Below are positions 62,925-64,000 of a stretch of DNA of 64,000 nucleotides, piece by piece; position 1 is the stretch's first letter, and every line of letters starts with the position of its first letter. The notes beneath the pieces were generated by a model, which was given only the letters and a program-made list of their open reading frames with translations, was not told where the DNA came from and made no database searches. This DNA is from Pseudanabaenaceae cyanobacterium SKYG29 (GTDB taxonomy: Bacteria > Cyanobacteriota > Cyanobacteriia > Pseudanabaenales > Pseudanabaenaceae): positions 1 to 64,000 of the forward strand of contig JANWWT010000001.1 of assembly GCA_025055675.1 (NCBI GenBank). Reading direction: 5' to 3'. The position numbers and the translations under genes are program-made.

Positions 62925-64000
62925 ATGGCAAAAGTAGTAGGAATCGATCTAGGGACAACCAACTCAGTAGTCGCGGTCATGGAAGGGGGAAAGCCCACCG
63001 TAATTGCTAATGCAGAGGGCTTCCGAACTACTCCTTCTGTGGTTGCCTATACTAAAACTGGCGATCGGTTGGTGGGGCAGATCGCTAAGCGCCAAGCAGT
63101 GATTAACCCTGACAATACTTTTTACTCCGTGAAGCGCTTTATTGGTAGAAGGTATGATGAGGTCACCAATGAGGCTAAGCAGGTACCCTACAAGGTGGTC
63201 AGGGTGGGAGATAGTGTGCGCCTAGAAGCCCCCGCTGTCAATAAGCAGTTTGCTCCCGAAGAGATTTCCGCTCAAGTTTTGCGTAAGCTAGTCGATGATG
63301 CCAGTAAGTATTTAGGGGAAAAGGTCACCCAAGCGGTCATTACAGTACCTGCCTATTTCAACGACTCCCAAAGGCAAGCTACCAAGGACGCAGGCAAAAT
63401 TGCCGGAATAGAGGTGCTGCGGATTATCAATGAACCGACTGCTGCTGCCCTCGCCTATGGGTTAGACAGCCGCAAAAATGAAACAATCCTGGTGTTTGAC
63501 CTCGGTGGCGGTACGTTTGACGTGTCCATCCTGGAAGTGGGGGATGGGGTGTTTGAGGTGTTGGCTACTAGCGGGGACACCCACCTAGGGGGCGATGACT
63601 TTGACAAAAAGATTGTGGACTGGCTGGCTAACAACTTCCTGGCTAAAGAAGGTATTGACCTGCGCAAGGACAAACAAGCCCTGCAACGCCTGACTGAGGC
63701 AGCGGAAAAAGCCAAAATTGAACTCTCCAGTGTCACCCAGACGGAAATCAACTTGCCCTTTATTACTGCTGATGCCAACGGACCTAAGCACCTAGATGAA
63801 GTCCTGACCCGTGCTAAGTTTGAAGAATTGTGCTCAGATTTAATCGATCGTTGTCGTGGTCCTGTAGAGCAAGCCCTCAGGGATGCCAAGTTAGACAAGT
63901 CCAAGATCAGCGAAGTGGTATTGGTAGGTGGTTCGACGCGAATTCCTGCTATTCAAGAGCTAGTACGGCGGATGCTGGGCAAAGAGCCTAACCAAACTGT
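62925..64000 (+). CDS. dnaK2: Molecular chaperone DnaK2 (Hsp70), partial at window edge
   Basis: The N-terminal 358 residues, open to the right edge. [60 protein letters not shown] and [14 protein letters not shown] show the ATPase domain. The wording ([25 protein letters not shown]) is that of cyanobacterial DnaK2, the essential stress-responsive Hsp70. It differs from the grpE-linked copy at 27856-29703. No dnaJ is seen before the window ends. Confidence 0.95.
   Translation, partial: MAKVVGIDLGTTNSVVAVMEGGKPTVIANAEGFRTTPSVVAYTKTGDRLVGQIAKRQAVINPDNTFYSVKRFIGRRYDEVTNEAKQVPYKVVRVGDSVRLEAPAVNKQFAPEEISAQVLRKLVDDASKYLGEKVTQAVITVPAYFNDSQRQATKDAGKIAGIEVLRIINEPTAAALAYGLDSRKNETILVFDLGGGTFDVSILEVGDGVFEVLATSGDTHLGGDDFDKKIVDWLANNFLAKEGIDLRKDKQALQRLTEAAEKAKIELSSVTQTEINLPFITADANGPKHLDEVLTRAKFEELCSDLIDRCRGPVEQALRDAKLDKSKISEVVLVGGSTRIPAIQELVRRMLGKEPNQT

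Overview
The window is cyanobacterial chromosome. Markers are the nitrogen regulator NtcA, cytochrome b6f subunit PetM, an NdhD subunit, an SLH/OprB iron-uptake porin, a DUF2499 (Ycf49-type) protein, a PedR-like LuxR regulator, a ComFB protein and very frequent CGATCG (HIP1-type) hexamers. Base composition looks roughly balanced. I cannot name the genus. No IS element, integrase, phage gene, CRISPR array or rRNA was seen; it reads as dense core chromosome with small accessory patches. The last gene (dnaK2) and the first (a Uma2 copy) run off the ends.

Layout. 1-2 kb: three tandem Uma2-family genes sharing a 78-bp identical block. 2-8.3 kb (minus): tkt, serA, a TrpE/PabB-type chorismate enzyme, a membrane protein and MgtC. 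8.4-13.3 kb: DUF2252, a DUF2157/GDYXXLXY pair, rimI and pyrF. 13.4-17.8 kb: a 1122-residue RTX-type repeat protein followed by a protein with two ComFB modules. 17.8-22.2 kb: Cys4 PD-(D/E)XK nuclease, malQ, prfC, DJ-1. 22.2-26.6 kb: ntcA with an NtcA box, then a nuclease/phosphatase plus phytase-esterase fusion preceded by PHO-box-like repeats, then thiO. 26.9-36.5 kb: galT, grpE-dnaK, metallo-beta-lactamase fold protein, alpha/beta hydrolase, ndhD, nitroreductase and the porin. 36.6-48 kb: methyltransferase, rpsA, dacB, pedR-like, hisS, tyrA, rpmB, rsmE, argB, petM, aspC, an M15 peptidase and tRNA-Asn. 48-54.6 kb: a fourth Uma2 gene, ilvD, sodB, DUF2499, tlyA, a CAT-anticodon tRNA and a CNNM/CorC protein. 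54.6-64 kb: a compact dps operon with a palindromic operator, trpD, a glycosyltransferase, DciA-type DUF721, an M23 peptidase, a frameshifted CPBP protease, livG and dnaK2.

How the genes fit together. Most are housekeeping: amino-acid synthesis (serA, tyrA, argB, aspC, ilvD, trpD), translation (rpsA, rpmB, hisS, prfC, rsmE, rimI), the Calvin/pentose phosphate cycle (tkt), photosynthetic electron transport (petM, ndhD), cell wall (dacB, M15, M23) and stress defence (sodB, dps, dnaK). The most informative signals are regulatory: an NtcA box before ntcA, a PHO-box array before the phosphatase/phytase fusion, and 15-bp 7-1-7 palindromes before dps and the iron porin. Packing is extreme: four convergent pairs share a CTAG in which both stop codons overlap, and many same-strand pairs overlap by ATGA. 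The most unusual items are the PHO-box-linked fusion protein, the dps operon, the duplicated ComFB protein, tlyA running into a tRNA gene, and a CPBP gene broken at a tetranucleotide repeat.
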